A DNA stretch of 64,000 nt, from NCBI RefSeq assembly GCF_904849725.1, contig NC_058522.1, positions 196,895,986-196,959,985 on the forward strand. Direction: 5' to 3'. The stretch comes from Hordeum vulgare subsp. vulgare (lineage: Eukaryota; Streptophyta; Magnoliopsida; Poales; Poaceae). Under the pieces are notes generated by a model. It made no database searches, was not told where the DNA came from, and was given only the letters and a program-made list of their open reading frames with translations. Position 1 is the first letter of the stretch. Every line of letters starts with the position of its first letter. Shown here one piece after another: positions 12,646-23,110 of the stretch. The position numbers and the translations under genes are program-made.

Positions 12646-14146
12646 CCGTGGGTCGAGCCGCCGAGGCCCACTCACACCTCTTCCCCGACCGACGGGGGTA
12701 TCTTGCTGGTGCTGGCGTCGGTACCTCGTCTTCGAGAGGGAGGCACCTCCGCAAGCTCTGACTTCTCCATGCCCTCTGTTTGGGCCACCTCACCGGAGCG
12801 GGTGTTGGACCCCCAGCTCCAGGAGGAGGCGTGCTCACAGACTCCGGGTCCTTCGCCCGTTCTTATGCCCTGCCCTCTGGTATCTGTCCAGAGGGGTGCC
12901 AGGTGGTGCTTGTCGGGGCTGATCCCATTCTCGTCGGCACAGTGCTGGTCCCGGGGAGCCAGCCCCGGCCGCGATGCAGGCTCCGCCTTTCTGTCTTATT
13001 GAAGTTCACTCCTCCACATAGGTCATTCCTCGTCAAAAGACAGAGTCTTTAGGTTAGGACAACAATGCTTTGTAAGTGGTATCAAATGTATCCAGACAAA
13101 TTAATGAATAGATGAATCCTTTATTCGTCTCTCATTTTGTATGATTATTCCTTTGCACTTTTCGGATGCTTGCCGGTTTGACTTATCCAGCCGCGAGTAC
13201 TTAGAGGAGCGGATCATCACACAACTCAACACAGGAGATCGTCATCGGCAAGACTCCTTGCCTCACTCCGTGCAACCATGTAGATTGTCAAGCACTTCTC
13301 GAGGCGAAATAAGGTGCTATGTAGCCGCCTGAAACATAGAACGAGGTCGAAACGAGATGAGGGCGCTCTTTGGCTGCTCAAGTCATTGAACAGGCTCGAA
13401 ACGAAATCGGAGTGCACAGATCCTAGCAAGGTCCTTCTGCACGTGGGATTCTCATACAAAAGTCAATGCTTCAAAAGGATACAACTAATCTACCAAGAGT
13501 CCAGCAAGAAGTTTGCCTCTGTACTTATCTCGCGCGTTGCGGCATTCCTAGACGCAACATCTGAGGGTGGTGCCCGGGAGGAACATCCGTACCCCCGGCA
13601 AGGTGGTGTTGCCTCTAGCGACCTCCATGCCGACGAGGTTTTCGTCGGTGGCCTTTGGCTACTCTGAAGGAAAGAGGCACGCCGAGGCGTAAGACATTCT
13701 CATCTCTTTTGCAAGAGATTTGCTGGTGGAGCCCCCGAGGACATCTTTTTGGCCTAGCAGCGCTCCAAGGAGAAATGCGAGCCGGAGGGCGCTTAAAGAG
13801 GCGGTTCGGGGCCTCGGACGCGTCCTCGACGACCATGCAGCACTCCGGATATGTGCCACAGTCGGAGTAAGCGTCAGAGGCCTGGCCAAAGCCCCCTGTC
13901 ACGCCCTCGACAGCAGCACGAGCGTTCCTAGGAGGTGTGTCGGTCGGGCGACACAGAGTTGGGGGCTTCCTCTCCTTCCACCCGCGCTCGCATAGCACCT
14001 ATGGGTGCGCTATGAGCTCTCGCGCGGGCAGAGCAACCACTGCCTCCTCTCACTTAGGAAAGATGTTGTGGTGGACTTAGATCTGTGGAGCCGTCGAACG
14101 GCTTGTCGGATCGGGGTAGCACTGACGCCGACCTGCTTCCAGCGAT
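12646..14146 (-). other. Non-coding interior of the non-autonomous element
   Basis: No recognisable retrotransposon protein is present. Short GC-rich frames on both strands overlap and look like leader sequence. In element orientation this is the region between the primer site and the antisense ORF, where gag and pol would sit in an autonomous relative. Confidence 0.5.
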
Positions 14147-14164
14147 CCCCTACCTGGCGCACCA
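14147..14164 (-). promoter_or_regulatory. Primer binding site, minus strand
   Basis: Reverse complement TGGTGCGCCAGGTAGGGG begins four bases after the LTR end. It matches the TGGCGCGCCAGGTAGGGG primer site common in grass Gypsy elements except for one base. It fixes the element's orientation. Confidence 0.75.
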
Positions 14165-14168
14165 AAGA

Positions 14169-15087
14169 TGTCGGTGAAAGGATAGACGCCTATGGGGGCC
14201 TCAAAGGTCCTCTTTTGCTGGTTTGGCGGGGAGAGGGGTCGCGGCAAGAGCAAAACCAATAGTCAGGGGCCAACAAGGTCTTTTTGGCCCAGGTTCGGGT
14301 CCTGTGGTGCATAAAACCCTACTCATGCATGTGTTTAGTTATTCGTTTTGGGTTAGTGTAGATTTGTCCCTTTGACAGCCTTTAGATTGGTCAAAAGGCC
14401 AAAAGTCCCTACTACTGAGCCTCGGGCCTCCTTTTATAGGCGAAGGGGTCACCACGGTGGCTCAGCGGGTGAACGGTGGGTTCACGAGTGGAACAGCGTC
14501 GGCCGACGGCCATTGTGTTACTCCGGTGCATTAAATGCTTCGACAGACTTCCCTAACCTCGTCACGGGGGTAGGACACGTATCCACATGTGGCAACTTCT
14601 AGGTCTTGCGCTGGCGTGCGGGTGGACGCTTGGTCCATGCATCGGCGGTGGCGTGTTCGTCGGTGGAGGAGTTCACAGGTCGCGAAGGCGCCGTGGGCCC
14701 GCAACTCTCCTCGGGCCTTCTCTTCTTTCCCGACAATGTTACCTTGCCGCGGACTGTTCTTGTTCCTCTCGGCAGGGAGGTGATGGCCTGCCGAGGCCTT
14801 GTCAATCTTCTCGTCAAGGATGGCTTGCCAGGGCTCAGTCCTGCTTCCTTGGTGGGAGGGTCTCGTCGTGGCATTGTCTATCTCCCCGGTAGGGAGCTCC
14901 TGTTGGGGTCTCTTCTTCATTCCCAGCAAGCGAGTGCTTTCTGGGGGCTTGCAATCTGTACTTGGGCGGCTTCTGAGTCTTGCTTCCGCCCTAAGCTGAA
15001 GCGAGGCGGCTTGCCGCTGCAGAGGGTCCACCGGTGTCCGTGCACTACTCCAGGGCACTCGAGACCCCAATCTTTAGTGCACTCACA
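14169..15087 (-). repeat. 5' LTR of the non-autonomous element
   Basis: Partner of 10587-11505 with identical length. I count about six differences in the first 60 plus-strand bases, suggesting an old insertion. The minus-strand sequence CCTATAAAAGG near 14431-14440 is a good TATA box for this LTR's promoter. Confidence 0.9.
14431..14440 (-). promoter_or_regulatory. TATA box in the LTR
   Basis: The minus strand reads CCTATAAAAG in the middle of the 5' LTR. The counterpart in the other LTR is slightly changed. Its use as a promoter is inferred from sequence and position. Confidence 0.5.
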
Positions 15088-15949
15088 GTGAAGGAGAAAG
15101 AATCGCTCAAGCTTGCGGAGGCTAAAGTCAACGTTATATTCATGACCCAATCATGCCGCAAGGTTATACTTCTTGTGCTGGTTCCTTTATGAAGAAAGAT
15201 ATTGAATTAAAATGGGACTTACTGGAAAGGATTAAACGCAACTCCGAATATTGGGAACTCGAGGAAGGTAACCTATCACGTATAAGCGTTAAGTTTGATT
15301 GTGTTAAATGCTTTATAGACACCAATGCTTTTCGTGATTTCAGCACTAAATATGGACTTGACTCTGAGGTAGTAGCTTCATTCTGTGAATCTTTTTCTAC
15401 GCATGTTGATCTTTCAAAGGAGAAGTGTTTTAAATATCATCCTCCCATTGAAGTTAAAGTGGTTGAACATATTAATGTTGAAGAAGAAACAATTACTTAT
15501 AATGCAAATCATGTTATTCCTACTGCTTATATTGAGAATCCACCCTTTCCTGTTAGAGAAAAGGAACATGCTAAAGCTTCAACTGTGGTTTGTAAGAGTT
15601 GTACTAGAACACCTATACCTCCTGAAAAAATTATAGTCGAAACTAATATTGCTATGGTTAAAGGTCTCCTGGGTCATAATATTTATGGGCATGTCATTCA
15701 TTTCTATGATGAAGCTGCTAGAATTGCTAGACCTGATACTAAAGGTATACATAGAACTATTGCTGGCGTGCCCGTTATTTTTGTTAAAATAGGAGATCAT
15801 TGTTATCATGGCTTATGTGATGTGGGTGCTAGTGAGAGTGCAATTCGCTTTACGTTATACCAAGAAATTAGGAATGATATTGCACCAGCTGAATTAGAAG
15901 AAATTGGTGTTACCATCAGGCTTGCTAATAGAGATACTATTGAACCAAT
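15088..15949 (+). pseudogene. gag C-terminal part and start of protease
   Basis: Gag-like codons resume in the host frame directly after the GTGAA duplication, but a stop appears within about 40 bases. From 15153 a long open frame runs into the CACTA insertion at 15950. Near its end it contains the aspartic protease active-site pattern C-D-V-G-A-S (around 15820-15837), which would cut the Gag-Pol polyprotein. The 15153 frame has a protein-like composition typical of grass Athila-like Gag-Pol. Host coding resumes at 52052. Its own stop at 15957-15959 belongs to the inserted transposon. Confidence 0.75.
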
Positions 15950-15984
15950 CACTACTTGAAACAGAAAATTTGACATGTGCCTAA

Positions 15985-16290
15985 TCTTTGCCGTCAGCTC
16001 GCGGTCGGCAAAGAAGATCTTTGTCGTAACCTTACAACAGGCAGACGGCAAAGAGAAGGCTGATGCCATAGCGATTGTTTGCCATCTGCCTTTTATTTGC
16101 CAGCTACTCGCAGATGGCAAAGAGACCAAAGGCAGATGGCAAAGAAGTGCTAGCTCTATCCCGCCTCCTGGCGGACAGCAAATAAAATCATGGCAGACGG
16201 CAAAGGGCTTCCCCCTATGCGCTGCCGTTTTCCACCCCAACTCCCCACCTCTTTGCCGTCCGCCCCCACACGGCAAAGGGATCCACTCCC
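15985..16290. repeat. CACTA-1 left subterminal repeats
   Basis: Many copies in both orientations of TTTGCCGTC / GACGGCAAAG and near variants (TTTGCCATC, CAGATGGCAAAG). In CACTA elements such motifs near the ends bind the element-encoded proteins during transposition; binding here is inferred from the family. Confidence 0.8.
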
Positions 16291-16299
16291 ACCTGCTCC

Positions 16300-16960
16300 T
16301 AACAGCCGACGCTCCCACCACCCCCAACCCCCACTCACCCGCTCCACCCTCTCTCTCTCTCACCCAGCCACCCGCGCCGCCGCCACATCCCATCTGCTCC
16401 CTCCCGGCTGCCGCCCAGCTCCACCTCCTTCGCGCCGGCGACTCCCTCCCCGTGTGCCCCTTGCCCAGCCCCACCTCCCTCCCGGCCGCCGCCCCAACCC
16501 CACCGCTGCTGCCCCAGCCCCACCTCCCTCGCGTTGCCGACCCCCTCCCACTTGCTCTCTACCGGCCGCTGCCGCAGCCCCACCTCCCTCCCAGCCGCCG
16601 CCCCAGCCCCACCTCCCCTGCACCGGTGACCCCCTCCCCGTTTGCCACCTCCCTTACGCCGGCAACCCCCCTCCCCGTGTGCCCCCTGCCCAGCGTCGGT
16701 GACCCCCCTCCCCGTGTGCCCCCAGCCCAGCGTTGGTGACCCCCTCTCCGGCACCTTGGCGCCCTCCTTCGCAACGTGCCGCCCCGGCACCCCGGAGCCC
16801 TCCGGTGAGTTTTTTTTTGTTTATTTCTTCTTTTTTGCTGATTAATTGTTAGATTAGATTATGTATGTAGTTTAGTTCAAAGTTTAGTGTTAGACTAGAT
16901 TAGGTTAGTGCTAGGTTTAGTGCTAGTTTAGTTTAGTGCTAGTTTTAGTGCTAGGAAGAA
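16300..16960. repeat. C-rich low-complexity block and AT-rich spacer
   Basis: From 16300 to 16800 the plus strand is C-rich, with recurring CCCCACCTCCCT and CCCGTGTGCCCC motifs, followed by a short run rich in TTAGTGCTAG. Open frames through it are proline/arginine or glycine/arginine repeats and are not credible genes. Confidence 0.7.
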
Positions 16961-17735
16961 TAGCCAGAAGAAGAAGATGAAGGAGAAAAAGAAAAAGAAG
17001 GAGAAGAAGAGGAGGAGAAGGAAGAAGAAGAAGAATAAGAAGAACAGGAGGAGGAGGAGGAAGAGGAAGAGAAAAAAGAAGAATAAGAAGAAGAAGAAGA
17101 ATAAGACGAAGAAGAAGAAGAAGAAGAAGAAAAAGAGGAGAGAGGAGAAGAAGAAAGAAGAGGAAAAAGGAACCCTAGCACCCCGGCACTGACCCTCGAC
17201 CCCCGACGCACGACAACACTGACCCTCGACCCTAGACCCTCGACGCCACTGACCCTCGACCACGACCCCGACGCCACTGACCCCCGACCCCCGACCCCCG
17301 ATGCCCGACGCCACTAACCCTCGACCCCTGCCCCTGGCACTCGACCCCCGACCCCTGCCCCTGGCCCCCGACCCCCGACCCCCTACAACTGACGACACTA
17401 ACTCCCGAGCCCCGACCCGCGACCCCCGACCCCCGACGTCACTAACCCCCGACCCCCAACCCCAGACGAGACTGACCCTCCACCCCGACGCCACTGACCC
17501 TCGACCCTCGACCCCCGACCCCCGACCCCACTGTCCCTTGACCCTCGACCCCCGACCCCCTACCCCTGACCCCCGACGCAACTGACCCCCAACTCCCGAC
17601 CCCCGACACCTCTTCGTCCCCTTGTAGACCGAAAAGACGCTCAACCCCCGAAGCCACTGACCCTCGACCCCCGACGACACCGACACCCGACTACCGATGC
17701 AACTAAGCCCCGACCCCCGACGCCTCTTCTGCCTC
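16961..17735. repeat. Polypurine tract followed by CGACCCC minisatellite
   Basis: Positions 16961-17180 are almost pure purine (GAA, GAG, AAG units). Positions 17190-17735 are a degenerate short tandem repeat of GACCCCC/GACCCTC with spacers such as GCCACT. The minus strand carries runs of four to five G at short intervals. Frames through it read only Asp-Pro-Arg or Gly-Ser-Arg repeats. Confidence 0.85.
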
Positions 17736-18472
17736 CTGTTGAACGAGAAGGTGCTTTTCGGCCTTCCAGAGGCTGACGAGGTCATAGTTTTGTAAATTAT
17801 GAGTTAGGTCACATATTTTCCGATTATGTTAAATATGAAAACATCATATTTGTGTTGATCGGGTGAATTTCAATGTGCAGTTGTTCGACGACCTCCACGT
17901 GCGTTGGACGAGCTCCGCTCTTGCATTCATTGGTGACCACAAATGACTTCTCCTCCTACCCCCTTAATTTGCTCTGTTCCGGTATCCGTGCCGATGAATC
18001 TTGCTAGCTATAGGTTTCTTAAAGCATGAGTATGCGTGACCAGTATGTGTCTCCCGTTCGAAAGGGCGACACTTATAAATATGCATGTCTTTGCATATTT
18101 ATAACCGCCATCCTTTCGAATTATCCAACATTATCCATGGACAGCCTGAGTATGTGTAGATTTGGTTTGTTTTCCCGTATGTTGTGCTCTAGATCCAATT
18201 CGGAATTTTTTCAGTGCCTCCCTATTTGTCTCCACGTACACATCCTCTCTGCTTATTGCTGAGACATGTATCTGGAATTCCGCGTCAGATCTGGAGCAGA
18301 GAATGGGAAAACGAACCCAATCTACACATACTCGGGTGGGATTAGGACCTACCTTTACCTATTAGCATGTTGGTTGCATGGACGTAATAAAACTAACAAA
18401 CTTGATTAGCGGATGAATATAGATGATGAGTTATATATTTATTTCTTGTGTGCCCATAGGTAGCTAGGCCAG
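17736..18472 (+). other. CACTA-1 leader upstream of transposase, with two hairpins
   Basis: This spans the region between the minisatellite and the transposase ATG. A near-perfect inverted repeat at 18057-18120 begins and ends TTCGAA, with an inner TATAAATATGCA / TGCATATTTATA pair. A second, longer one at 18148-18333 has arms beginning GAGTATGTGTAGATT and ending with its complement. Both are conserved in CACTA-2 at the same place. No protein is recognised; the 78-codon frame at 18026 overlaps the hairpins. Confidence 0.7.
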
Positions 18473-21400
18473 ATGAGTGATCGTGCTTCGATGTACACTG
18501 GTCACCCTAGTCACAAAGACATGACCCCTGAAAGGTTAACATAAACCTGGGGGTTTGTGGGAGCCGCATTTGCCAATGGCCCGCGAAAAACATGGTGCCC
18601 CTGTCCCAACTGCGACAACTAGAAAAAGCAGACTGAGTTTGAAATGGGTAAACACCAGGAGAAGTGGGGTTTTATGCCTAATTATACGGTGTGGACTTTT
18701 CATGGCGATTCTGACCAACATGCCAGATCTGAGGTGATTCGTCGTCGCACCGACGAGCATGGTACCAGGATCGAACACATGGTGCAAGAGTTTGATGATG
18801 CTCGGGATTCGAATGACGAGATGTAGGAATCTGCAAAGGCCTTCTATGGAATGTTGGAGTCTTCAAAACGTCCTCTCCACGAGCAGACTGAGCTTTGTCT
18901 GCTGGATGCCTTCGCGCAAGTAATGGCTCTGAAGGCTCAATTCAACCTAGGCAGACAATTCTATGACGCGATGATGATGATATTTGGACACTTTCTACCC
19001 AAAGGCCATGTACTGCCTGCAAACCTGTACCAGTGAGAGCTTTGTTAGCTGGATGCCTTCACGCAAGTAATGGCTTTGCCAGCTGGATGCCTTCGTGCGG
19101 ATGGGAACAAGATGCTGGTACACATGTCAGATGGTTTTGCGTGGAAGCACATCAAGGCATTACATAAGGATAAATCCGAAGATCCAAGGCATCCTAGAGT
19201 TTCCATTACCATGGATGGGTTCAATGTGTATGGTATGACGGTAGCACAATATAGTTGTTGGCCTGTATTTGTCATTCCACTCAATCTCCCACCTGGAGAG
19301 ATTATGAAAAGAAAGAACATTTTCCTAACGTTGATAATTCCAGGGCCCAACTATCCGGGGAAGAATATGAATGTATACATGCAGCGGATTAAGGATGAGT
19401 TGCAAGAAGACTGTGATAATGGAATCAAAACATACGACGCCGGTACCAAAACAAAGTTCAAAATGCATGTGTGGTACATGTACTCGAGGCATGATTATCC
19501 GACGTTTGCGCTATTTGCTGGCTGGTGTGTGCATGGAAGGTTCTCGTGCACCACATGCAAGGCAGATCTTCGGTTCCGTTGGCTGCAGGCTGGTCGCAAG
19601 TTTTCTTGCTTTGACATGCATAGACAGTTCCTGGATCCTGACCATAAGTTCGGAAAATACAAGAAGAATTTGATCAAAGGTAGAGTTATCAAATACACTG
19701 CACCACCTGCGTTGACAGGCCAACCGACCGTTGATCAGTTAAATGCTCTCGAGCCTGATCCTTTGCGTCCAGGGTACTTCAAAGTGTATAATACAGAACA
19801 CGCGTGGACTCACAAGTCATGCTTATGGGATCTGCCTTACATCAAAGACCTCCTTTGCCCACAAAACGTCGATGTGATGCACACTGAAAACAATATTGTG
19901 GAGGCCATTTTTGGTACATTGTTCGGCATAGAGGGGATGTAAAAAGATAATCCTAAGGCTAGAATCTACCTGGAGGCTCTATGTGATAGACCGTTACAAA
20001 ACATGCGACAACGGAAAGGAAAGAAAAGTATAGCGAAGCCAAAGGCATGGTTCAATCTCGAAAGGCCACCTATGAGGGAAATGCTATTGTGGGTGCAAAT
20101 GCGGTTGATGTTCCCCGATGGGTATGCTGCGAATCTAAAGAGGGGAGCGAGTCTTGATAAATTGAAAATATTTGGTCTCAAGAGTCATGATTGGCACATA
20201 TGGATTGAGCGGGTAATGCCGGTGATGTTGCGTGGCTTTATCCCTGAGGATGAATGGCTAGTACTGGCATAGCTGAGCAATTTTTCTGTTCTCTTTGTGC
20301 GAGAGAACTATCACCTAGCGTGCTAGATGAAATGGAAGAGTTGGCGGCGCAGTTGATCTGCAAATTAGAAAAGATCTTTCCATCAGGCTTCTTTAATCCT
20401 ATGCAGCATTTGATTTTGCATCTGCCTACTGAGGCAAGATTGGGGGGGGGGGCGTTCAAAATCGATGGTGCTACTCAACTGAGAGGATGCAGAAGACGCT
20501 TCGAGCTAAATGTAAAAATAAACGTAGAATTGAAGCATCGATGGCTGATGCATTCATTACTTAGGAGGTGGCAATCTTCATGATAGCACACTACGAAGCC
20601 AAAAATCATCATTTTCATAACCCGAGGCCTCGTTACAATGATGGTGATCCTAAGAAAGGTCGATCCAACCTTAGCCTATTCAAAGAGAAGGTCGCACCAT
20701 CCGGTGCTTCGAAAGGGAAATCGTTGGATATCGACGAATGGCAGACCATTTCATTGTATATATTCACCAATCGAAGAGAAGTGGGGCCGTACATCGAGTA
20801 AGTTCTCGGTAAATTGTTGTTCCGCAACTTCTAATTCCTTTGAACTACTCTTATTCCCGGATATTTGATATAGTCGATACGTCGCCGAATTCTCTGATGG
20901 AGCGGTCATCGAAAAGGATTCCATCGAAGAGTCTGAGCTTCTCGCAAAGCATTGAGGCGACTATCCCGGTTTCATCTCTTGCTTCAGACAAAGGGTAATT
21001 AATTACCATTCATGGGCCATTTGATTTCTTGGTCTAATTTGCGGCTAATGCATCCATTCTTTTGTATTAAACTTGTAGGCTGATGCAGAGTCTATGGACA
21101 CCGAGGTGAGACAAGTCGCTAATGGTTTTGACTATATGGTCCATTGATTTGACAAATACAACAACAACGGGCATCACTTTCGTACCTTTGGCCAAGAGCT
21201 ATCTATGCCCGACCTAAAGACTAGAAATTGTTATGTCTCTGCTATCGGGGAAGGAGGCACCGAGTATTATGGAAGAGTTGAAGCAATTTATGAACTTCTA
21301 TTCTATGGTGAAAACCCACCGACCGTTGTAGTCTTCAAATGTTATTGGTTTGAGCCGAGGGAGAATAGAAGGACTCATGAACATCTAGGACTAGTTGAAA

Positions 21401-21894
21401 TCAACCAAAACACCCACTTAGATGTTCTCGATGTCTATATTATGGCTCAACACGTGACACAAGTTTTCTATCTACCGTCGGCGTGCCAAACTGAACCAAA
21501 TCTGAAAGGTTGGGATGTCGTTTAGGAAGTGCCGCCACATTTTAGATCACCTACCCTCAATGAAGAGGATTACGAAACTCACATTAACCCAGACACATAT
21601 GAAGGAGAATTCTTCCAAGAAACACGTATGTCCAAGAAACATTTCAAGAACCACTCTACTTCACCCCAGAACAATGAAGTAGACAGCGACAGTGAATCCG
21701 TCATAATCCCTGAGACCGAACAGGAAGAGCCGGAAGAACAAGAGGTTACTACTGCTGATGACCTGTCACTTCTTGACCGATTACATAATGGTGGCCTTCC
21801 ACATGTTCTTCCTGATAGTGATGATGATGATGCATTTATTGATGATAGTGATGATCATGATGCATTTATTGACTCTGAAGCATATATAGACTAG
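18473..21894 (+). pseudogene. TNP2-type CACTA transposase, broken
   Basis: The ATG at 18473 opens a frame starting MSDRASMYTGHPSHKDM, matching the N-terminal transposase-associated region of plant En/Spm proteins. The TNP2 core follows in the same frame (19070-19942, with a WPVFVIPLNLPPGE block and HVWYMYSRHDYP), then a region resembling DUF4218 (20003-20812). A C-terminal DUF4216-like part (21100-21894) ends in an Asp-rich tail. TNP2-type proteins cut and join the element ends. Stops lie at 18542, 18620, 18824, 19034 and 19940, with frame changes after 20270. About 290 bp present in CACTA-2 is replaced at 19037-19100 by a repeated copy of 18890-18931. The C-terminal part is split by intron-like sequence near 20815-21110. 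It is not functional here. Confidence 0.85.
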
Positions 21895-22091
21895 CACGAT
21901 TGTTACTAGTTCATGTGAGGTATTCAGGTATTACAATATATAAGTTTTGAGTTCATGTTAGGTATTCAATTTTATTAGTCATGTTGGTATTTATGATAGT
22001 GATACACTTAAATTATATACATTTTATTACTCATGTTTGTATTTATGTTTTATTAATTTCATTTACTCTTTGTCATGACAGGTGTTGAAAT
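21895..22091 (+). other. Spacer between the two CACTA-1 genes
   Basis: AT-rich spacer of about 200 bp after the transposase stop. Nothing recognisable is present. A similarly AT-rich gap separates the two genes in CACTA-2. Confidence 0.5.
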
Positions 22092-23110
22092 ATGGTGGGA
22101 AAGGGTCGAAAGAACTCCGCGGCTCCTTCTTCGTTGGCTGGTGGTGGGATGGGAACTTCCATTCCTGCCTCGCCTCTTTGGAGAGTGTTGCTCTCTAATC
22201 TGCATGGAGTGGCCGCTTCTTCGACTCTCGCGGCCCCCGTGAGAGGAGGTCGACCCCCCGCGAAGCAGAGAGATACTAAAGGTTCACGTGGCCGCGAGAG
22301 AGGTAGGGCAGTGGTTGCCACACCTTCCTGGCCACCCCCGCAAGTTGATTCACCTAAGCACGAGAATGCTAGGGTGGGGTCGTCTAAGGTCGAGGCTACA
22401 TGGTCTTCGGTCATGAGCCTCAGGTCAACGAACCGTCAACCCACGAGACTCATGTCCCAGAGGCTTCGTTCCAGGCGACTCCGGAGCAAAGCAGGGATGA
22501 GGGTACGTCCCAACAGACACAGTGGGATACCTAGCCTGATCTGGGTCAGCCCGAGCCAAGTGGCCATGCTGATAGCGACGAGGAGCTCGGTGAGGGGGCC
22601 ACCATCTACCAGCGTGGTAGTTCGGGGCTCCCGCTCTTGCCGGCGACCTGCGAGGAGAGGTGGTCGATTAAGCCAAATGGGGACAAGTAAGTTAATTTAT
22701 TCTTATTTATCCTTTTGCCTTCATGTTTTCCCCAATATCAAATGTTTTCGCTTTAATTTGTCATACTGCTCGGGTTGGATTGTTGCCAAGGGTGTCCGAA
22801 ACCCAACAGTGTCCTTGGTGTGCTTTGCCGTCAAAACTTCCTGGGGTTTGTTACATTGCCCGGTCGTGAGCAGGAGGTAGGAATGATGTGGGAGCACTAC
22901 TTGGGTGCCCCGGCCCCGCCGGAGGTGGAGATCGATGATGTTTTGTGCCACATGAGGGCCGACACGGTGATCTGACAGATTTGGGTAATTTCTCCTTTAC
23001 ACAATTAGAAATCAACCATAGCTAGTTATTGTACTAATTAGTGTTGTCTCGATTGCAGACCTACTTCAGGTGTGAGGAGAGATAGGAGGAGGACGTGGCA
23101 AAGGTTATCG
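22092..23110 (+). pseudogene. CACTA-1 second gene (Transposase_24 type), 5' exons
   Basis: The ATG at 22092 opens a Ser/Pro/Arg-rich N-terminal exon. A donor-like GTAAGT follows at 22687. A second exon encodes PNSVLGVLCRQNF and GFVTLPG with a following WEHYLGAPAP, the conserved start of the plant Ptta/En/Spm (Transposase_24) family. Its acceptor is damaged: where CACTA-2 has CTGCAG, this copy has CTGCTC (around 22767-22772). A stop at 22972-22974 also interrupts it. A third exon begins after TTGCAG near 23059 and is cut at 23110 by a solo LTR. The protein is thought to assist transposition by binding element ends; this is family knowledge, not shown here. Confidence 0.75.

Larger units (their letters stand above)
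10587..15087 (-). mobile_element. Non-autonomous Gypsy-type LTR element in gag
   Basis: Two direct repeats of exactly 919 bp (10587-11505 and 14169-15087) flank 2663 bp. The target duplication GTGAA is perfect (10582-10586 and 15088-15092), and the host gag resumes right after it. Orientation is minus: in reverse complement a TGGTGCGCCAGGTAGGGG primer site follows the LTR at 14169-15087, and a G-rich polypurine tract precedes the LTR at 10587-11505. No gag, reverse transcriptase or integrase is present, so the element needs proteins supplied elsewhere. The interior instead carries a B3-like ORF on the opposite strand. Antisense extra ORFs near the 3' LTR are known in the Tat lineage of Ty3/Gypsy; membership here is inference. 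Confidence 0.9.

Noticed and set aside
16928..17785. 285-codon minus-strand open frame as a gene
   Set aside because: It is translated simple repeat: Gly/Ser/Val repeats from the CGACCCC minisatellite followed by Ser/Phe runs from the polypurine block.
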